Of a stretch of 33,016 nt of DNA, positions 30,842 to 33,016 are shown one piece after another. The translations under genes and the position numbers were made by a program. The stretch is from JAAZPG01 sp012797375 (GTDB taxonomy: Bacteria > Acidobacteriota > Aminicenantia > Aminicenantales > UBA4085). How positions within the stretch are numbered: position 1 is the first letter of the stretch; each line of letters starts with the position of its first letter. The stretch lies in contig CALMMC010000095.1 of the NCBI GenBank assembly GCA_937868205.1, positions 1 through 33,016 on the forward strand, in the 5' to 3' direction. The notes beneath the pieces were generated by a model, which saw only the letters and a list, made by a program, of their open reading frames with translations, ran no database searches and was not told the origin of the DNA.

Positions 30842-31375
30842 ATGAGAGAGACCGTTCTTCGCGGCCGCGTCTGGGTGCTGGCCGGGGCCGACGGCCGGCT
30901 GATCGAGGACATCGACACCGACCAGATCTTCCACAACGCTCATCTCCACATCACCGAGATTTCCCGGATGGGCGCGTTCGCCTTGGGCAACCTGGAGGGC
31001 TGGAAGGATTTCCCCGAAAAAGCCCGGCCGGGCGACATCCTCGTCGCCGGACGGAATTTCGGGGCCGGCTCCTCGCGCCAGCAGGCGGTGGATTGCTTCG
31101 TCGCCCTCGGCGTGGCGGCGATCGCCGCCCCTTCGTATTCGGCGATCTATTTCCGCAACGCCGTCAACACCGGGTTCCCCGTCCTCCGGAGCGGAGGCCT
31201 GGAACAGGCGGCGGCCGAGGGCCGCATCCGGTCGGGAGACGAGGTCGAGCTCGATCTCGCCGCCGGGCGGGGGCGCGACCTCACCCGGAACGAGGCGTTT
31301 CCTCTCGAGCCGATGAGCGCCGTCCAGCGGGAGATCTACGAAGCCGGGAGCTTGTTCCGCCTGAAAAGGGATTGA
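30842..31375 (+). CDS. HACN-family (de)hydratase small subunit 2 (LeuD-like)
   Basis: 177 residues. It has DIDTDQIFHNAHLHITEI in the substrate-loop region, GNLEGWKDF, NFGAGSSRQQAV with the active-site Ser, and YFRNAVNTG. The loop HNAHLHIT is rich in His and unlike FPGRYTYA of small subunit 1, so the two pairs should accept different side chains. The start lies 1 bp after the stop of large subunit 2 (TGACATG junction). It ends the metabolic cluster. Confidence 0.88.
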   Translation: MRETVLRGRVWVLAGADGRLIEDIDTDQIFHNAHLHITEISRMGAFALGNLEGWKDFPEKARPGDILVAGRNFGAGSSRQQAVDCFVALGVAAIAAPSYSAIYFRNAVNTGFPVLRSGGLEQAAAEGRIRSGDEVELDLAAGRGRDLTRNEAFPLEPMSAVQREIYEAGSLFRLKRD

Positions 31376-31397
31376 CTCAGTTTTATAGCGCGCCTCG

Positions 31398-31418
31398 CGG
31401 AAATATTCCGTATTTCCG
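31398..31418. terminator. Hairpin between convergent genes, possible bidirectional terminator
   Basis: CGGAAATA (31398-31405) pairs with TATTTCCG (31411-31418) around TTCCG. It sits 23 bp after the small-subunit stop and 65 bp beyond the end of the convergent desulfidase gene. No long T-run follows on either strand, so the assignment is tentative. Confidence 0.4.
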
Positions 31419-31482
31419 AGGAAAATCAGAAGGAATGGGACGCGGGCAATATTTTAGATTCTTGCCTGCTATCCGGACCCCT

Positions 31483-32859
31483 CTAATTCATCATGGGTTT
31501 GGAAGGTAAGGACCTGGCTCTGGTTCGGTTAAGATTCCTTTTCCCCATCATGATCTCAAGCATCGTATCGTTCACTTTTGACATGCCGATATCGCAGATG
31601 GCGGCTAAATGCTTTATGGTCTCTTCCGCGGTCGCCCCGACGAAGCCTTCTTGATCGGTACTGCCGTAATTGTGGATCGCCATGTAGGCGGACCGGATCG
31701 CGGATTCGGCCGCGCTGGCGACTTTCAAGGCACAGCTGCCCTTGGCCCCGTCGCACAACATGCCGCCTAAATCGCCGACCAGGTTATTGACCGCCAGATT
31801 TATCTTTTTAATGTCTTTCCCCTTCTGCTGATAGACGATGGCGACAGTCGCGCCGATTCCGGCGGCAATGGCGCAGCCGCAGAGAGGCGATAAATCCCCG
31901 GTAAAACATTTGATGTAGCTGTTGATCAAGTGGGACAAGGCGATGCTTTGCAGGATTTTTTTCTCGCTGATCCACAAGCGCTTCCCGACATGATACGGAA
32001 CAAGAATCGCCAGGATCCCCTGATTGCCGCTGCAGCCGCTCGTCATTACCGGCACGGTGAGGCCTGACATTCTAGCGTCCGACGCCGAGGCGGCCAGGAT
32101 CTTGCTTGTCGAAAAGATATCGTCATACAGATAGCCGCTCTTGACCAGGTCGGAAAGAAAAAAACCGATATGCCTGATTCTTTTCCCTTCCTCGGAGGCT
32201 CTCATGTTCAGCTCGATGCCGGATTTAAGATACCGGTAATCTTCGGCATCGAGCTTTTTGATCTCGTCTATCATCTCGGCCACGCTCATTTTTTTCAGAA
32301 TCACCTTGTATTTAAGCCGCGGCTTGCCGCTCCTGCCGCGTTCGCTTTTCAGGATATTGCCGTTTTTTTCCAGGCGGGCAAGGTTGGTGTGGCTGTTTTC
32401 CAGAACAGCTTTGGCGCTGTTTTCCCCTTTCTTTAAGACGACTTCGATGTATAAATCCTTCTTGTCTCTTAAATATTCGATCGTCGCTTTTCCCGAGTTG
32501 ATGTATCCTTTCGCTCTTTTGATCATGCCGGGAGCTGCCCCGGATAAAATTTCCATCTTTAATTCCGGTTTTTTGATCAAAGCCCCTAAAGCGCCGGCGA
32601 TCAGGTTGCCTTTTTCTCCGTTTGTCATGGGGACCGTTATGGCGATGCCGTTTTTAAACACCCCCGGATCAACCGCAATGTGAATTTCCTCAAAGTCGCT
32701 CCTCAACTCCCGGGCGGCGAGGCTGGCCGCGTAGGCCACGGCGATCGGCTCGGTGCAGCCAAGCGCGGGAAACACTTCGTGTTTCAAAACCTCTTTGATA
32801 ATCGATTTCATTTTTTCGGATTCAATTTGTTTTCCTGAATGTTTTTTCACGCTCGGCAT
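31483..32859 (-). CDS. cyuA: L-cysteine desulfidase family protein (CyuA/YhaM, UPF0597)
   Basis: Family members degrade L-cysteine to pyruvate, ammonia and sulfide using a [4Fe-4S] cluster rather than PLP. The 458-residue product, the family's usual length, has the conserved GCTEPIAVAYAA near the N-terminus (Cys35), SGCSGNQG in the middle, and SPLCGCAIAAGIGA and MLCDGAKGSCALK toward the C-terminus. These cysteines are candidate cluster ligands. AAAGGAA lies ahead of ATG 32859. A start 12 codons upstream lacks this. The gene is visibly richer in A/T and in Lys/Ile codons such as AAA and ATT than the neighbouring GC-rich genes, suggesting recent acquisition or a join to another genome. Some relatives may act on other amino acids, so the substrate is by family only. 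Confidence 0.9.
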   Translation of the reverse strand: MPSVKKHSGKQIESEKMKSIIKEVLKHEVFPALGCTEPIAVAYAASLAARELRSDFEEIHIAVDPGVFKNGIAITVPMTNGEKGNLIAGALGALIKKPELKMEILSGAAPGMIKRAKGYINSGKATIEYLRDKKDLYIEVVLKKGENSAKAVLENSHTNLARLEKNGNILKSERGRSGKPRLKYKVILKKMSVAEMIDEIKKLDAEDYRYLKSGIELNMRASEEGKRIRHIGFFLSDLVKSGYLYDDIFSTSKILAASASDARMSGLTVPVMTSGCSGNQGILAILVPYHVGKRLWISEKKILQSIALSHLINSYIKCFTGDLSPLCGCAIAAGIGATVAIVYQQKGKDIKKINLAVNNLVGDLGGMLCDGAKGSCALKVASAAESAIRSAYMAIHNYGSTDQEGFVGATAEETIKHLAAICDIGMSKVNDTMLEIMMGKRNLNRTRARSLPSKPMMN

Positions 32860-33016
32860 CCCGGTTTTCCTTTCTTCAGAGCGAACCCGAGGCAATATTG
32901 CCCGGTGTAATTAAAGAGTTTTTATAACTTCAGCCCTGGCGGGGCCGCGAAAACAACAGCCTCAACTCTTGGCAGGATACGGAATTCCGCGTGAAATATC
33001 AACGTGAAGCTTGGAT
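32860..33016. other. Upstream region of the desulfidase gene at the contig end
   Basis: It contains the perfect 12-bp palindrome GGCAATATTGCC (32891-32902), about 31 nt before the start codon. Further upstream on the minus strand is an AT-rich GTTATAAAAAC that may hold a -10 element. No clear -35 or other gene is visible up to the end of the window. Confidence 0.4.

Noticed and set aside
1..33016. CRISPR arrays, rRNA and tRNA genes
   Set aside because: Read on both strands, no spaced identical repeats, no rRNA-like segment and no T-loop/acceptor combination were found.

Overview
The window looks like a metagenome-assembled contig from a GC-rich Gram-negative anaerobe or facultative anaerobe. 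It has GGCCGG-rich coding sequence, a zinc-ribbon/TPR Ser/Thr kinase, a Tat-exported Gfo/Idh/MocA oxidoreductase, a predicted outer-membrane barrel and HACN-family (LeuCD-like) dehydratases. This combination fits Acidobacteriota-like lineages such as Candidatus Aminicenantes, but that placement is inference. Bases 1-62 are not genomic: they are a slightly garbled Illumina Nextera P7 adapter ending in the exact Tn5 mosaic end.

Layout. (1) 63-2954, minus strand: ferritin, Tat-exported oxidoreductase and a HEAT-repeat protein cut by the contig edge. The ferritin promoter is near-consensus and carries a Fur/PerR-type 7-1-7 palindrome. (2) About 2960-7690: an island of damaged genes between two unrelated insertion sequences. 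It holds a truncated IS481-like transposase, a 5'-truncated flavoprotein, an RlmN-like radical SAM gene frameshifted by a GCGA duplication, an intact asnA behind a consensus promoter and a possible Asn-containing leader peptide, and an IS whose transposase is interrupted by an amber codon. (3) 7766-11635: RNA helicase hrpA. (4) 11764-13249: a small two-gene operon of an 85-residue protein and a SPASM-type radical SAM enzyme, resembling a RiPP locus. (5) 13200-16374, minus strand: the large Ser/Thr kinase. (6) 16421-21364: a putative envelope-stress operon made of a secreted D-x-N/D-x-D-G protein, a barrel-like protein, a small secreted protein, a histidine kinase and a sigma-54-dependent response regulator. 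A candidate sigma-54 promoter and an upstream 20-bp palindrome precede it.

(7) 21400-31375 is the most interesting part: a large plus-strand carbon-metabolism cluster. It encodes a SucC-like ATP-grasp CoA ligase subunit fused to an eight-cysteine 2[4Fe-4S] ferredoxin domain, a SucD-like subunit, a citryl-CoA-lyase-like protein, an HD-domain protein, a LeuCD-like pair, then (after a rhomboid protease gene on the other strand) an isocitrate/isopropylmalate-type dehydrogenase and a second, divergent LeuCD-like pair. Together these would interconvert 2-oxoglutarate + CO2 and acetyl-CoA + oxaloacetate through isocitrate, aconitate, citrate and citryl-CoA, which is the upper arm of a reductive TCA cycle or its reverse with ATP conservation. 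The ferredoxin fusion and the duplicated dehydratases are unusual, and other branched tri- or dicarboxylates are possible substrates.

(8) 31483-32859, minus strand: a visibly less GC-rich gene of the cysteine desulfidase (CyuA/YhaM) family, probably acquired. I saw no rRNA, tRNA or CRISPR array.
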